A stretch of 64,000 nt of DNA from Daucus carota subsp. sativus (taxonomy: Eukaryota > Streptophyta > Magnoliopsida > Apiales > Apiaceae). A model generated the notes under the pieces. It was given only the letters and a program-made list of their open reading frames with translations. It was not told where the DNA came from and searched no databases. Below, piece after piece: positions 12,297 to 25,412 of the stretch; the first letter of the stretch is position 1; each line of letters starts with the position of its first letter. The stretch spans positions 24,540,558 through 24,604,557 of the forward strand of contig NC_030388.2 in NCBI RefSeq assembly GCF_001625215.2, written 5' to 3'. The translations under genes and the position numbers were made by a program.

Positions 12297-12711
12297 TCTC
12301 TCCTCCCTCTCTCTCTCTCCTCCCTCTCTTTCATATCTCTCCCCCCTCTCTCTCTCCACACACACAACTGAAGCGATCTAGTTGCTTTTAACTTACACCC
12401 ACTCCTCTACAGATCTTCACTTTGACTCAAGGTAAGCTTTGATCTTATATATTCACATAGATCCATCTCCATGATACACACACACACACACACACCTTTA
12501 TATACTTACAACTATACAATTTATGTATGTCACCTAATCTTTCACCACAAGACAACTGGGTATTTAATCTTGACATTATGGGCTGTCGAAAGTTCTGATT
12601 TTTAAAGTGATGGTTTATTTATTTGGATAGTTTGTGATGATCAATTAAAAGTGAATCATCTATTTAGCAAAAAAAAAAATGTGAATCGTCTCGTGTTGTT
12701 TTTTGTGGCAG
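12297..12711 (+). promoter_or_regulatory. Pyrimidine-rich 5' leader and 5'-UTR intron of the VTI1 gene
   Basis: A CT-rich tract (12297-12365) is followed by a likely leader ending in CAAG, a donor GTAAGC (12432) and an acceptor TGGCAG (ending 12711) two bases before the ATG. This predicts a 280-bp intron in the 5' UTR. A short (CA)n run occurs at 12475-12495. Confidence 0.6.
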
Positions 12712-12713
12712 AT

Positions 12714-15005
12714 ATGAGTGAGGTATTTGAAGGATATGAGAGGCAGTATTGTGAGCTCTCTGCCAATTTGTCGAGAAAATGTAATTCGGCTGCTCTTCTT
12801 GATGGAGGTATTGCAGTTTATGCTTGCTTATTGTTTTCGAATAATTTGACTAGATTCCATCAGTTTTTTTCTTTGCTGTGTGTAAGTATGATAGTCCTAA
12901 GCAATATTTCCGAATCAAAGTAAATTTCCCTAATTTAAGAGATAACTATTGATATAATTAACTCTTGTAGAACTACATGACTATTGAGCTTCCAAATCCT
13001 TTTATATTGATCCCATATAGTCTCTTTGGGATTTTAGGAACATCAGCCGTATCCTGATATGGGCTAGATAAGTTTATTTGAATGCTTTTATAAGCACAAG
13101 ACTGCTATTAATGTGGAATAAATTAGTAACTCATTATGAATCGACATGTAGTGGGTGTTGGGTGGGGTGAATGCGTTTGGTTGTTGCAGATCCCCGAGTG
13201 AGGATGTTTACCCTAAGCTAGCTTTTGGGGTTGAGATTTGTAAGTCTGAGAGGGGTTCTTATCCTACATACTTTCTTTTGTTCGGAGATAGGACCATTCG
13301 CCCACAATATTAACGTGGTATGCATTGCTTCATCTAAATTACTAGATTTTTGGAAAGAATAACCACAATCTAGATAATGGTAGTCTTAAAAAAAATTAAA
13401 TACTGAATATTGATCATATAGTCAGTGTTGTTAAATTGGTTTGCCATCAGTAATGTGCATTTGTTCATTATTCTCGTAGCAAGTATTTTCCACAATTTTT
13501 TGGGATACCCTTTTTTCTTGTTTGATTTTGGTCTGTTTCTAAGTTGGTCATCTATAATTGTTTTGTCATTTCTTGCAAAAAAATTTGGTTAAGTAGTTAT
13601 GTATGCTTCAACTTAATATTGCTCTTGTTACAATTTGAAGAGCAGAAGAACAAACAGATTTTGGAACTGCAAGCTGGATTGGATGAGGCTGATGTCGTGG
13701 TAATGTATCTTGCTCAGTATATTGTAATAGAAAGTCTTTTAACTTTGTTTTTCTTATGTTTTATGCTGGTACTATGCCACCAGATACGGAAGATGGATCT
13801 CGAGGCAAGAAGCTTGCAGCCAAGTTTGAAAGCTATGCTTCTTGCTAAGCTAAGGGAGTACAAATCTGATCTAAATAAGTTGAAAAGGGAAGTTAGGAAA
13901 CTCACATCAGCTAAGTCTGATATTGCTGCTCATGAGGAATTGTTGGACTCTGGAATGGTAGATGCACATGCGGTACGTCGTGCAGTATACATGTGTGCGT
14001 ATATTTTGGGAATTATGTGCTGGCTTTATTAGCGTAGAATATAAATTTATGGATGGATTGATTGTATAGTAAATCAACATAGCTTAACGCATTTATTTCT
14101 ATGTACTTATTAAAATTTATGCTAATTTATATTCCTAGTTTTTCTTGTTGCAAATACCATTCCACTTGATCCGCAGTATTTATTTAAGGATGTCCTAAGC
14201 CCTAATTCATTGCAACATTTCCCTCGTGGAAATTTTTATCTTTTTATCAGTCCTATTATTAAGAATGAAACTATTTGTGGTACGAAGCAAATGTGTTGTT
14301 TGAGTCGAAGCATTCCATACTCTCGTTTTTTTCCTGAGACATGTGTGTGTGTGGCGTGGGGTGGAGATGATTGTAGCTGTGTTAAGTTTTATAGACTGTG
14401 TTGTGTGTTCATTATGTTGACAAATCATACTTTGTATCTGTGACTGCCATCAGTATTTGCTCTAATTTATGATTTTGGTATAGGTTTCTGTAGATCAGAG
14501 AGAAAGATTGGCAATGTCGACTGAAAGACTAAACCAATCAAGTGATAGACTCAGGGAGAGTAGAAGAGCTGTGCTGGAGACAGAACAGCTTGGTGTATCA
14601 ATCCTTGAGGATTTGCATCAACAACGGGAAACTCTCCTGCATTCCCATACAAAGGTATTTTGATCACAAGATATATTTTAATGAACATGTTTCTTTTTTT
14701 TTGGGGGACTCTGTTTTGGAGGAGCAAGTGGGTGATTTATGCTGTTTACGGCACCCTGCTGAGTCCCTTGCAAACAATATTCTGAGTTCTTTCTAGCATT
14801 CTCTTGCTCAAACTTAATTATCCGGTTTTCTGTTTGCTTTTCTGTGCTGCAGCTTCATGGCGTAGATGATGCGATTGACAAGAGTAAAAAGATTTTGAGT
14901 GCAATGTCTAAAAGGATGAGCAGGAACAAGTGGATTGTTGGCTCTGTCATTGCAGCCCTTGTCTTCGCAATTTTATTGATTCTCTACTTCAAGCTCTCAC
15001 ATTAG
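12714..15005 (+). CDS. VTI11: VTI1-type v-SNARE (Qb), complete
   Basis: Five exons (12714-12807, 13641-13699, 13784-13972, 14484-14654, 14853-15005) join in frame to 221 aa, the usual length for plant VTI1 proteins. The N terminus MSEVFEGYERQYCELSANLS is the hallmark start of the family. A three-helix N-terminal region is followed by the SNARE motif in exons 4-5 (VSILEDLHQQRETLLHSH, then LHGVDD). A C-terminal membrane anchor runs from about residue 200 (IVGSVIAALVFAILLILYF), with a very short lumenal end. VTI1 proteins act as Qb-SNAREs in trafficking between Golgi/TGN and vacuole. The assignment to VTI11 rather than VTI12 is by resemblance from memory and is less certain than the family. Confidence 0.93.
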
Positions 15006-15743
15006 GTGCCACCAATTTGATCTGGATTGTTGTGTATATAATGTTAACCTTACAATTTGCGCTTTTCATGTCTCTGTATTACATTCAAGCTTTGATCGAA
15101 CATTATGTTAAATTTGTGATTAGCCCATTCTTCATTTTGGCAATCTTGTTTGTATGGGCAAATAGATTTTTTTTTTTTAACACTGTGAAAAGTGTCAAAT
15201 GTGATTATGAGATTCTTAATATGTTTGATTGGCTACTTAGTTTTTGCTAAAATCATGTAGAAGCTATTCTTATTTTCACTATTTATGTCCTTGATTACAT
15301 AATATAGTAATTTATGGCTTATTATATGTAAAATGACATTATTTTAGCAATCAAGTGTTATGTAACTTGTTACTCTGATATTAACAAGTTCTGTAATTTG
15401 TGTTGCGCACTGCATAACTTTCTTAACTAATTAATAACTAATGTTATATAGTTACAGAACAAACCATAATTTTCTTAACTATGAAAGGATGCACAAACTA
15501 CTTTTAAACTGGAACCAGCAATGCCAATCAATCAATTAATCATTGTTTTAGAAGTGCCAAAATGTACTAAACATAGCTCAGCCATCCAAATAATTATCAC
15601 CAAAATCCAAATGCAAAATGCCAATAATAGTAACTAAACCATACAAAAATAATTCTATACACACACTCTTAGATACATATACATATTTTTAGTTGCATTC
15701 CATATCCACACCTCCATTGCCCTTAATTCTAGCCTGATTACAA
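15006..15743. other. VTI1 3' region and VIK promoter, no gene
   Basis: This 738-bp AT-rich spacer separates two genes on the same strand. It must hold the VTI1 polyadenylation signals and the VIK promoter and leader. I see no repeat or RNA gene. Confidence 0.5.
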
Positions 15744-18700
15744 ATGAGTGGAACCTCCGGTGATGGAAACAATGCGGCAGCAGCTGCAAAGAAGAAAGGC
15801 AAGGCAAAAGTGAGCCGAACATCTATGATATTATGGCATGCTCATCAAAATGATGCATCAGCGGTGAGAAAGCTGTTGCAGGAAGATCGGATGCTTGTTC
15901 TAGCTAGGGATTATGATCATCGTACTCCACTGCATGTAGCTTCACTTCATGGTTGGATTGAGGTTGCCAAATGCTTACTTGAGTTCGGTGCAGATGTTAA
16001 TTGTCAAGATCGCTGGAAAAACACTGTAAGTTTTATCGTTCTTCATTCATGCATAAAAAATATGAGTATCATGCGGTAAAGACCATAAAACTGTCATAAC
16101 ATTTTCGTTTTGTGCTTGGTCTATGTTGCCGTTCTGTAATTTTTCTTAGTTCCCATGGTTCATCCCTAAAGTCTATAATATAAAATATGTGTTTCAATGC
16201 ATGTTCTAATTAAGAGAATCGACAGAACAAATGTATAATGTTATGGATTATTGTCGTAAAGTTTATTGCCAGGGACTGATCTAAACATATTGTTGCTAAT
16301 GTATGCATGTTATAGACAGAAATGGCTAAATATCTAATATTGAATATCGATTAGATGTAATAAGTTTTGAATGCTTCTGCAATGTTTCTAGTTAAAAAAA
16401 ATAGTTATTAAGTTGCGAAGTTTATTACCAGGGAGTAGCCTAATTGCTAATGTAATGCTTATATATATTGTTAATTTTAGGGAATTAGTGAATATGCTGT
16501 TGAGTAGTCTAATTGCTAGTTTAATGCTTGTATATATATATTTGAATTTGTATTCTTTTGATGTGACTGCTAAGTCTGCTGATGATCTTTGAGGATTGAT
16601 TTAAGTACCTGATTATTGTGACAGCCTTTAGCAGATGCAGAAGGAGCTAAAAAGCATCAGATGATTGAGTTATTGAAGTCCTATGGCGGTCTATCTTATG
16701 TAAGTTTGGTGTATGTGGCCAATGTGCATGTTTGTCTTTCATTGTTCAATTGAAGAATGTTAACAAAAATGTGGGCTGACCGTAATTTTCTCACTGAATT
16801 ATTGAGACATATTAGAAATCAGATTTAGAAGTGAGCCCCTTTATGAGCTTTTCTTGAGCACATTCTACATTCTTTGAAATCGTTGAAGTGGTCTCTTGTA
16901 AGCACTTTGAGAGCTCACAAATGATAGTTAGCAGGATTTTATAATATATATCCACAGCTGCTAAATATACTTTTCTGGGTTGTTAATATCCTTCTGTTTC
17001 GAGTTTCTTATGCATTCTTTGCTGAGATATATTGGTGTTCTGCAGGGTCAAAATGGTAGCCATTTTGAACCAAAGCCTGTTGCACCTCCTTTACCTAATA
17101 AATGTGACTGGGAAGTGGAGCCCACTGAACTGGACTTCTCAAGTGCGATCATTATTGGAAAGGTCTTTTTATATATCTGTTAAAATCATTAATTGTTATA
17201 TTTCGGTTAAAATCATTGATCATTATTGCTAAAATACTGATTAAAGCTGCTACAGTTGATGGCAGTCTTCTAAATTAGTTCTTTTAACTGTTTTAGGGGT
17301 CCTTTGGCGAGATTCTGAAAGCATTTTGGCGTGGAACACCTGTAGCTGTGAAGAGAATTCTTCCAAATCTTTCAGATGACAGATTAGTGATGTATATATC
17401 CACTTCTTATATGGCATAATCCTATGTGTGTACATGTCTAATGCATCATTTTATCATGTCTTATTTTGATTATCTGCTTAATTTGATTATGGATCAATGA
17501 TTTTTATATGGCACAAGCTTATGTGATCTTTTCTTCTCTACTGGTATTCAGTCAGGACTTCAGGCATGAGGTGAATTTGCTCGTTAAGCTTCGCCACCCT
17601 AATATTGTGCAATTTCTTGGAGCAGTTACAGAAAGGAAACCACTAATGTTAATTACTGAATACTTACGAGGGGTAAATCACAGCAATTTATGTATTTTAA
17701 TTTTGTACCCTAGTTGGCTGTGATTTAGAAGTAGTCTTGAAATCCCGTTGGCATTTTTCTTATATATGGTTGTAGGGTGATCTTCATCAATATCTAAAGG
17801 AGAAGGGCGCGCTTAGTCCAGCAGTAGCAGTTAGCTTTGCATTAGACATTGCCAGGTACTTTTTTCGTCTTCTGTTTCTGACGATCGATTGTTCTAGTAT
17901 TGAGAATTGTAAATTTGATGTTGCAGAGGTATGGCTTATCTTCATAATGAGCCTAATGTTATAATTCACAGAGACTTAAAACCAAGGTTAGTAGCTTTTG
18001 TCTTGATATGAATTGCTAATGCAGGCAAATATCCTTTTTCGAACCATTGTGACCGACTTTCATGATTTTTTCAGAAATGTACTTCTGGTTAACTCAAGTG
18101 CCGAACATCTAAAAGTCGGGGACTTCGGACTAAGCAAGCTTATCAGGGTTCAACATTCTCATGATGTATACAAAATGACTGGCGAGACCGGAAGTTGTGA
18201 GTGTTTATGCAATTATTCCGTTGCCATTTACATCAATTTTTTACTGTTGTTCATCACTCTTTCTTCTTTTTCAATTTAAAAGATCGGTACATGGCACCCG
18301 AAGTTTTTAAGCACCGTAAATATGATAAGAAGGTCGATGTTTTTTCTTTTGCAATGATACTCTACGAGGTAAGATTCTATTTTCCAAAATCTTTTAAAAG
18401 AATTGTCAGGATACTTCTGTCAGTTCTTCACCTGATTACGAAAATTGTTAAAGATGTTGGAAGGTGAACCACCGTTAGCGGGCTATGAACCTTACGAAGC
18501 AGCCAAATATGTAGCTGAAGGACACAGACCCACGTTTAAGGCCAAAGGTTTTAGTCCTGAGCTAAAAGAGTATGTAAAATCTACTCCCTCCGTCCTCCCG
18601 AATTGTATACACCGCACAACCTTTAAATTGTAATGTTTGTGATGTAAATATTTTCAGCCTGACAGACAACTGCTGGAAAGCTGATATGAACAAAAGACCT

Positions 18701-18781
18701 TCTTTCATTGAGATTCTGAAGAGGCTAGAAAGAATCAGGGACGCGCTTCCCACAGATCATCACTGGAGCTTATTTTCTTAA
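15744..18781 (+). CDS. VIK: VH1-interacting kinase-like (ankyrin repeat + Raf-like kinase), complete
   Basis: Eleven exons (15744-16025, 16625-16699, 17046-17162, 17297-17391, 17552-17672, 17776-17855, 17927-17986, 18075-18196, 18283-18368, 18454-18569, 18658-18781) join in frame to 425 aa. The N-terminal low-complexity tract (Ala/Lys) leads into ankyrin repeats at about residues 35-125 (RTPLHVASLHGWIEVAKCLL). The kinase domain begins near 150: glycine loop GKGSFGE (157-163), ATP-binding Lys177, catalytic HRDLKPRN (Asp273), DFG (293-295) and a YMAPE motif. All core catalytic residues are present. The sequence closely resembles the Arabidopsis VIK/ILK-type Raf-like MAPKKK family, linked to leaf vein signalling and tonoplast sugar transport. 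Intron 10 (18570-18657) contains a CTCCCTCCGTCC stretch that looks like a scrap of Stowaway MITE. Confidence 0.95.
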
Positions 18782-19017
18782 CATATGAGTTAGCGTAGGT
18801 CAGTGTTAAATATTGTCCCATATAAGTTATGAAAGTGTTGTCCGCTTCACCAAATAGATCCCTCTTTGTTAGTTGGGACATAACCATTGAGCATGTATTA
18901 ATGAACCTGCTTTGTTCACCAGATCTGGCTGAGGTAAATTGAGTTACACATTTTAAGTTGATCATATTTTAACTAAAATAATAGACTCAGAACAACTCAA
19001 GCGAGAACCCTTTAGTA

Positions 19018-19245
19018 GAAATCATCGAACCAGCATCCCACACTCCTTCCTCGACCAATATCACACCACACGCGCTACTATCACAAAATCATCGAACCAA
19101 CATCTCACACTCCTTCCTCGACCAGCACCACACCACACACGCTACTATCACCACACACCTTCCTCGACCACCATCACACCACCCAGGCACATACGCCTTC
19201 CTCGACCACCATCACACCACCCAGGCACATACGCTACTATCACGA
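19018..19245. repeat. Minisatellite of CTTCCTCGACCA / CACACCAC units
   Basis: At least four tandem, imperfect units each contain CCTTCCTCGACCA followed by ATCACACCAC and often GCTACTATCAC. The last two units share an almost identical CACCCAGGCACATACG segment. The array lies between the convergent VIK and p24 genes. From 19246 to 20569 I see only AT-rich spacer. Confidence 0.8.
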
Positions 19246-20569
19246 TTACAGGGACCGTAAGAAAATATGATGGAGAAGTGGAATGAGTATTCCACCCAGA
19301 ATATGTGATTATATTTCTAGTTCAAGTATTTTGGATAGAATGATTAAATGAATGAAAATTATATAAACTTTTTATAAACCTCATCATCATCACTATTAAT
19401 AATCCCAAAGAGTCATTTGTTAAATTTGAATAGTATTTACTAGATGAGTAGACATCTGAATCAAGAATAGATGAACAAATAGTGTTGTTTGTCAAGCTAA
19501 TTTTATTTTTTCAGAATGACACAATTTATTATTTTTTGGATTAATTAGTATTTATCTAAATATTTGGATACAGAAATATCATTACTTATTCTAATAATAT
19601 GCATTATTTAATTAGTTCACATGTCTTTCAAAATCCCGATTCATAATTTTTTAGTTATATTCATTCATTTATGTACAGTTTTCTCATATTATTTTTTCCT
19701 TTTTAACAGAGAAATATGGAAGTCAACAAAGTCGATGTTGTAATTCAAGTGAAGATTTGTGGTGACTGATCTTTATCGAAATTCTTCTTAATAGTGGTGG
19801 TGATGGATGTAGTGGTTGAGATTGTAGGCTAAAATTCGTGATTGTAGGGAAAAAAAAATAGGATTATTCTACAAGTCTATCGATCTCAAGTATTTTTTTG
19901 CCTTCTGCAAAAAAAAAAAAAGAAGTATTTTTCCGCATACATTAATGTGTGTTTACGTACCCTTATTTATAAAGGACCAAGCAATACGGTCATATTTGAA
20001 AAATTTGCAAAAATATCCCTACTTTCAAACTTATTTTCAAAAATACAATCGAGATTGGAAATTGGATGGCAACGCTCATTGAAAACAATTGATTTTCATA
20101 TTACTAGAATAAAAAACAAGGTTGTCTCGTATTAAAAGATTATAACCCAAAAATTTTAAAAGATTATTATCACATCGCATTATTGTTTTAGTTCATTATT
20201 ATGAGATGGTAATATCTTAGGAGAGAAGATATTATAATTCCATGAAAATATAAAAAAAGTGTTTGCAACACAATCCATGGGATTAATGACCCCATAAATT
20301 AAAGAAAATAATGTAGTTATCCGGAAATTATAATTCTTTTAACAAACAAACATGGCCCTAGTGTCCTGTATCAAGATCTATGCATTAAGAACGCGTAACT
20401 AATTATCCTAAGCTTCAAAACTTCCATAGAAGGATGGGGGCAGGGAGATGAGCAATTATGCAGTACTGCCATTTTTATACATTCTTCAAGTCAAACATTT
20501 TGGCGTAAAGAACATAATATTTGAAGCTATGCGCTCGATTAAATTTATACAAGACCATAAGAATGCAAG

Positions 20570-22634
20570 TTAAATAATCTTCTTCTTCTCAAAGAATGAT
20601 TTTAGATGCCACACCTGCAGCCCCGAGACAGACAAGCAAATCACAAGTGAAAGCAAACTGAGCCAACTCATACTGGAGTTGGTTGCTGTATTAAGTTTCT
20701 GCATCTCTTGTTCCCTGCAACAAGGATCGGACACTATTCAAACAAAGCGAAAGGGATATACAAAGATGCCTAAAGGGGAAAATGTCATTACCTTTCACGA
20801 AGATAAAACATTTCTTCATGGACAGATGTGACAGTTTCTAAGAGTTTCTTCACCTCCAATTCCATGGCCTGTTAATAAAGAAAAATGATGCATACCTTAA
20901 ACAATAATTTGATTTGAAGTTGCGGCTTTGATTAAACCAGTTTTAGATACAGATTTTAAATAAAATAAAAGAAAAAACAGTAATAGACAATGACGGCAGG
21001 TAAATAAGCTTTCAGCATAAAACCACACACAGATACAGGGAACCCGGGTGCAGTACTTGTTGGCGAGCACTGTAGTAACTAATTAACTAGTCCCAAAATG
21101 TAGATGCTCCTATGTTCAAGTCCAGGGTTGTCTATTTAGAAGAGGCGCTTGAGATCTAAATCTACTTACTGTCTACTTGCCCTTTAAACTAATATATACA
21201 ACTATTACACCACTATTTTCAGGCATCAACATCCTGCAATGTCCCACATATATTTGAATGACATCACAAATCACATTAAAGATATACTGCAGTTGTTTCC
21301 ATGGTGCTATAGATCTCCTTAAAATGAGTTATTGATGGTTTTCATAATCAAATCACTAAAAGCAACAATGCCGACCATAATATATAGTAGAAACAGAGCT
21401 TTTTCTTCAGGGTTATCAAAGTGGGCATCCATTTGGTCTCTAGTCTTTGCTTAAAAATCCATATCATAAAGCAAAATAAACATTTTCGTTAAAAAACAAA
21501 CCAATTTACGCCAAAAATTTATCAACAAGTTGCCGTAAAACATGCAAACAATCCTACAATTGCTACTTAACACGAAATGCATACACATAAAAAGACCTCT
21601 TACATATAGGTCATACAGACAAGGCAACATCCTCAAGACAAGCGAGTTGCTATATAGGCTAATGGCACTCCTAAATTAGCTCAAGATAACAGATTCATTT
21701 AATTATTGCTTAAACTTTTAGCGGAAGATAACAGATTCATTTAATCATTGCTTAAACTTTTAGCTAAATGAACTCATTTTCATTCCATATGCAAATGTGT
21801 GTGCACGGGTGTGTCAGAAAGAGATAGAAAAAGGCTTACATCGACTGAGCCTTTTTTGGCAACATTAGTCCAATCTTTAGCAGCAATACCAGACTTCCAT
21901 TCAAAATCAACAGTCATTGCAGTAGCAGGCTTATGCTCGACAGCCAAAAAGCAAGCAACATAGTCACCCGACTCCACTGCCTGAAAACTGAATTGTCCAG
22001 ACTCCACATTGTCTGCAGAATGATAGCTTCTCCCATGTTCAGATGATACCTGCACTCAACACAATGGAAACTATTACCACCAAAACGATCAAATCTCGAT
22101 CAAAATTTCATTTTCTCTTGCAACACAAATATAATCATTTTCACCCTTTCGATAAATCACAACAAAATCCATAAAGAACCCCTTCTGTTTGATTAAATCA
22201 AAAGTCACAGACCATTTCTAGATTTGAAACTAAAAATCACCTCTCCCACCAGAAAAGATCAATTCTTGGTCATAATTCACCTTTTTCTCTTTTCAAACAA
22301 ACATTATATATCTTTCTAGAGGGACCCAACAAGATCTTTACAGAACCCATTTGTCCAATTCAATCAAAAGTAAAAATTCTATAATTAGAAGGCTGTTGAA
22401 AAAGAAAGAGTAAAGAAAAAAACATACCCTGACAATGATTTTCTGAGAATCAGGGAGAGGCTGATTATCATTTGGATTAACAATAGAATACTTGCCAACA
22501 GTCATGGAATTCACTCTGATCTCTTCAGAGATGCATTTGGAATGACCTGATTCCAGATCAAATCTCAGAGATTCTGAGACTGCTACATAAGCCCCAAGGA
22601 TTACAAACACAAGCATGCAGCTTCTGCACACCAT
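20570..22634 (-). CDS. p24-delta family cargo receptor (emp24/GOLD domain), complete
   Basis: Four exons on the minus strand (22634-22428, 22049-21840, 20868-20792, 20714-20570) join to 212 aa. I chose the ATG at 22632-22634. The next in-frame codons upstream are AAG and TTG. Residues 1-22 form a signal peptide. A GOLD domain follows with the conserved Cys34/Cys102 pair, then a coiled-coil segment (MELEVKKLLETVTSVHEEM) and one membrane span (WLSLLSLVICLSVSGLQVW). The cytosolic tail SFFEKKKII carries the diaromatic FF and dilysine-type signals used for COPII and COPI binding. p24 proteins cycle between ER and Golgi and select cargo, including GPI-anchored proteins. Length and tail fit plant p24-delta members. 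The subtype number is not resolved. Confidence 0.93.
21684..21764. repeat. Short tandem duplication in p24 intron 2
   Basis: A 39-bp unit beginning AGATAACAGATTCATTTAAT occurs at 21684-21722 and again at 21726-21764 with one difference. It lies within the 971-bp intron. Confidence 0.85.
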
Positions 22635-22949
22635 CTTCAATGTATGTGATATATATCTCTGTGTGTGTTCTGGTCACAGGAAAAAATTGGATTACGGAGG
22701 GGCAGAGAAATGACTAACGAGGATGGTAAACAAGAGTCAAAACAAAATCAATCTCAAAGAATTGTAGATTTTCTTTATGACTTTATCTAATAAAATATTT
22801 TTTTGGAACAAATTAATTCAAATTCTTTTCTTAGTACCGATCCGAATGGTTTATCCAAATTTAAACCGATCCGAACTAAATCGGTTGGTTTAATAATTTT
22901 CTGATTGTCTAATTATTGAATTACAAGTAATATATATATATAGGCTAAC

Positions 22950-23365
22950 ATTCAAAAGAGGGACTCCTTATATGGAGTTACATAGTGCGCCACTATAAAT
23001 CATCAATTTTATTATAAATTCTGTTATAGAATACATATAAAACGTGATTCTAATATAAAATACTATAAAATAAATCTATTTTAAGTAATTTAACACTTAA
23101 AATTTGATTTAAAAAGTATATTTTCGAAACTGATTCTACAACGGAGGATTATTATTCTGTTATAGAATCATGTTGAGATATTGCATAATTTTAGATGATC
23201 TTTGGAATAAAAAAATTGTATAACTTCGTTTTCGGTTTAATAATCAAAATTTGCAATTATATTTCATAAAAAATATAATAGATTATATATTATGTATATA
23301 TTTATAATGGTGTGCTACGTAACTCCGTATAAGAGAGTATGCTATGGAGTGCTACCATATATATA
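22950..23365. mobile_element. MITE-like element with imperfect inverted ends
   Basis: The left end (TATATGGAGTTACATAGTG..CCACTATAAA) is mirrored by the right end (TTTATAATGGTGTGCTACGTAACTCC). The interior is AT-rich. Superfamily and exact tips are not resolved. The rest of 22635-24126 holds no gene that I can support. Confidence 0.55.
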
Positions 23366-24126
23366 TATATATATTACTGATATTTTATATGTTAATTAAT
23401 AAAATGTATTTTTTAACGCTAATTTAGTATACAAATTTTTTATATTATTTATGTATATATAAAAATCCATTAGTTTATTAAGTCCGGAAAATTCATCAAC
23501 ATTTGACTATCATCAGATTTTAATGGAGTTTAAACAATTTTAATTGAATACCATCAGATTTTTAAACATAATTTAAAATCTTGATTAAATATCATCGGAT
23601 TTTTTTAGCATAATTTAAAATCTCAATTGAATACTCAAGATTCTGATACATTTTATAAAATCCAAGTTGAAAAACCTCGAATTTAATGAATAAAAAAGAT
23701 TCTATAAAATCCGAATTGAATATACCCCCTAAATGTCTTATAATAATATCCAAAATTAAGATTAGAAAATCTGGTGGTATTAAATCATAATTTTGAATTA
23801 TATTTACAATTTTAATGATATTCAATTGAGATTATTTTAAATCTATTAAAATATGATGACATTCAAATACTAATATACTAATGAAATTTTTATAATTTCA
23901 TAAAATGATAAATTTTATGAGATTGTGCAGGGTATTCATGTTTTTAATTTATGAGATTTTAAAACACAGGGGGTGTTTGTTTTAAAAAAGTCGAAGTTAC
24001 TTCTGACTTCTGCTTTTCTTGACCCGTTTGGGTAAAGAAGTAGAAACACTTTTCTCTCTTCTGTTTTTTTTTTCCAAACACTTTATTAACTTATTTACTT
24101 CTCACTTCTACTCCATTTCTTTACTA

Positions 24127-24413
24127 CCGTTTGGCTGAGCTTAAAATAAGTGCTTCTTGCTTAAAATAAATAAGTGGAGTAGAAGTTAGAAGCCAGACAA
24201 GACTTATAAGTGATTAAAGTGTTTGTCAAATAAGCAGAAGTCCTGAAACAAAAGCTAGCATTCCTAGCTTTTTATAAGTGCTTCTTGACTTATTACACAA
24301 ACAGTATAAAATAAGTACTTCTAACTTATAAGTCCAGAAGTCGGCTTAAAAGCCGTAGCCAAACACCATCATATAAGCCAGAAGTCACTTATTTTAAGCT
24401 AACTTAAACGGCC
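24127..24413. mobile_element. MITE with CCGTTTGGCTGAGCTTAAAATAAG ends
   Basis: The left end CCGTTTGGCTGAGCTTAAAA pairs with the right end TTTTAAGCTAACTTAAACGG, and GTGCTTCTTGC/GAAGTCAC-type matches continue inward. A related GTTTGTTT..GAAGTTACTTCTGACTTCTGC segment lies just before it (23970-24030), so an older relative may adjoin. The flanking trinucleotides are CTA and ATA. Confidence 0.6.
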
Positions 24414-24430
24414 ATAGTGTGTGCTGGAAC

Positions 24431-25412
24431 TAGAGGTGGCCAAACGAACGAGCTCAAACGGCTCGACTCGTCTCGACTCGTATAAAAACTCGCATAAAAA
24501 CGATATCGTAACGAGACGAGTTCAACTCGGCTCGGCTCGGTAAACTATACGAGGCGTTCACGGGATTGAATATCACAACTCGGGCTCGGTACGCCTCGGC
24601 ACGGACGTTCGTCACGGCTACCGCTTCGTCTCGGCCGCTCAACTCATCTCGCAGGTCTCGGCTCGACTCGCCGAGACGTCTCGGCTCGTCTCGTGGAGAC
24701 GCGAGTCTGCTCTACTTCCATATAAACCCCGACCCCCCTCCCTGTCTCTCACACCTCCCTCTCATTCTGTCTGGGTAACTACACAAATGATGACTGAGGA
24801 GTGATGAGTGGTGAAGTCTGGGTCCCACCTCCTGGTGAGGCTTTTTGATTAGCAGTGTACGTAGAATAGATAGTCAAAAGCATGTATGTATAGACTTTTT
24901 TGATAAGATATGTTTTATTTTTTGATGAATCAAAGGTGCGTTTGTCATTTATAATATATTTTTATTTATATAACTATATTATATTTTATTATATGTTATC
25001 TATTTTCATTTCTAATTATAATTATTTCTATTTAGAAATATTCAAAGTAATTAATATACTTGCCAAATTAACGAAAATAAAAATAAGAATATATGACAAC
25101 AAAAAAAAAAAAAAGTTTGTGACATTGTGCTGTTGCCTATTACCTACCGCTTAAGTAAACTCGTCACGAGACGAGTTGGCCGCCTAGGGCCCTGGACTCT
25201 GCTGCAATCCCAAACATTTAAAAAAAATTATATATAACTCGCCCAACTCGCCAAACTCGCGAGTTGGACACGAGTTTAGTATTGTATGATTCGGCTCGTC
25301 TCGCCTCGCCTCGCCAGCCTGGGACGAGACGTCCCCGAGTCCACCTTCAATCAACTCGTCTCGCCTCCGACTCGTCTCGCCTCGTCACGTCCGTCTCGTT
25401 TGGCCACCACTA
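24431..25412. mobile_element. Non-autonomous hAT element, 982 bp
   Basis: The element begins TAGAGGTGGCCAAACGA and ends with TCGTTTGGCCACCACTA. A perfect 8-bp target duplication GCTGGAAC flanks it (24423-24430 and 25413-25420). Both subterminal regions are dense in CTCGTCTCG/CGAGACGAG motifs, typical of hAT subterminal transposase-binding arrays. The AT-rich interior has no transposase frame. Confidence 0.93.

Noticed and set aside
21060-21140. Possible tRNA-like piece (GTTCAAGTCC motif) in p24 intron 2
   Set aside because: Only a T-loop-like stretch is visible. No acceptor stem, D arm or anticodon arm could be paired around it.
22635-22640. Start of the p24 gene two codons upstream
   Set aside because: The upstream codon is TTG, not ATG. 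The ATG at 22632-22634 gives a normal signal peptide.
24454-24778. Frames over the CTCGTCTCG arrays
   Set aside because: They fall within the subterminal repeats of the hAT element. Arg/Ser-rich composition follows from the motif.
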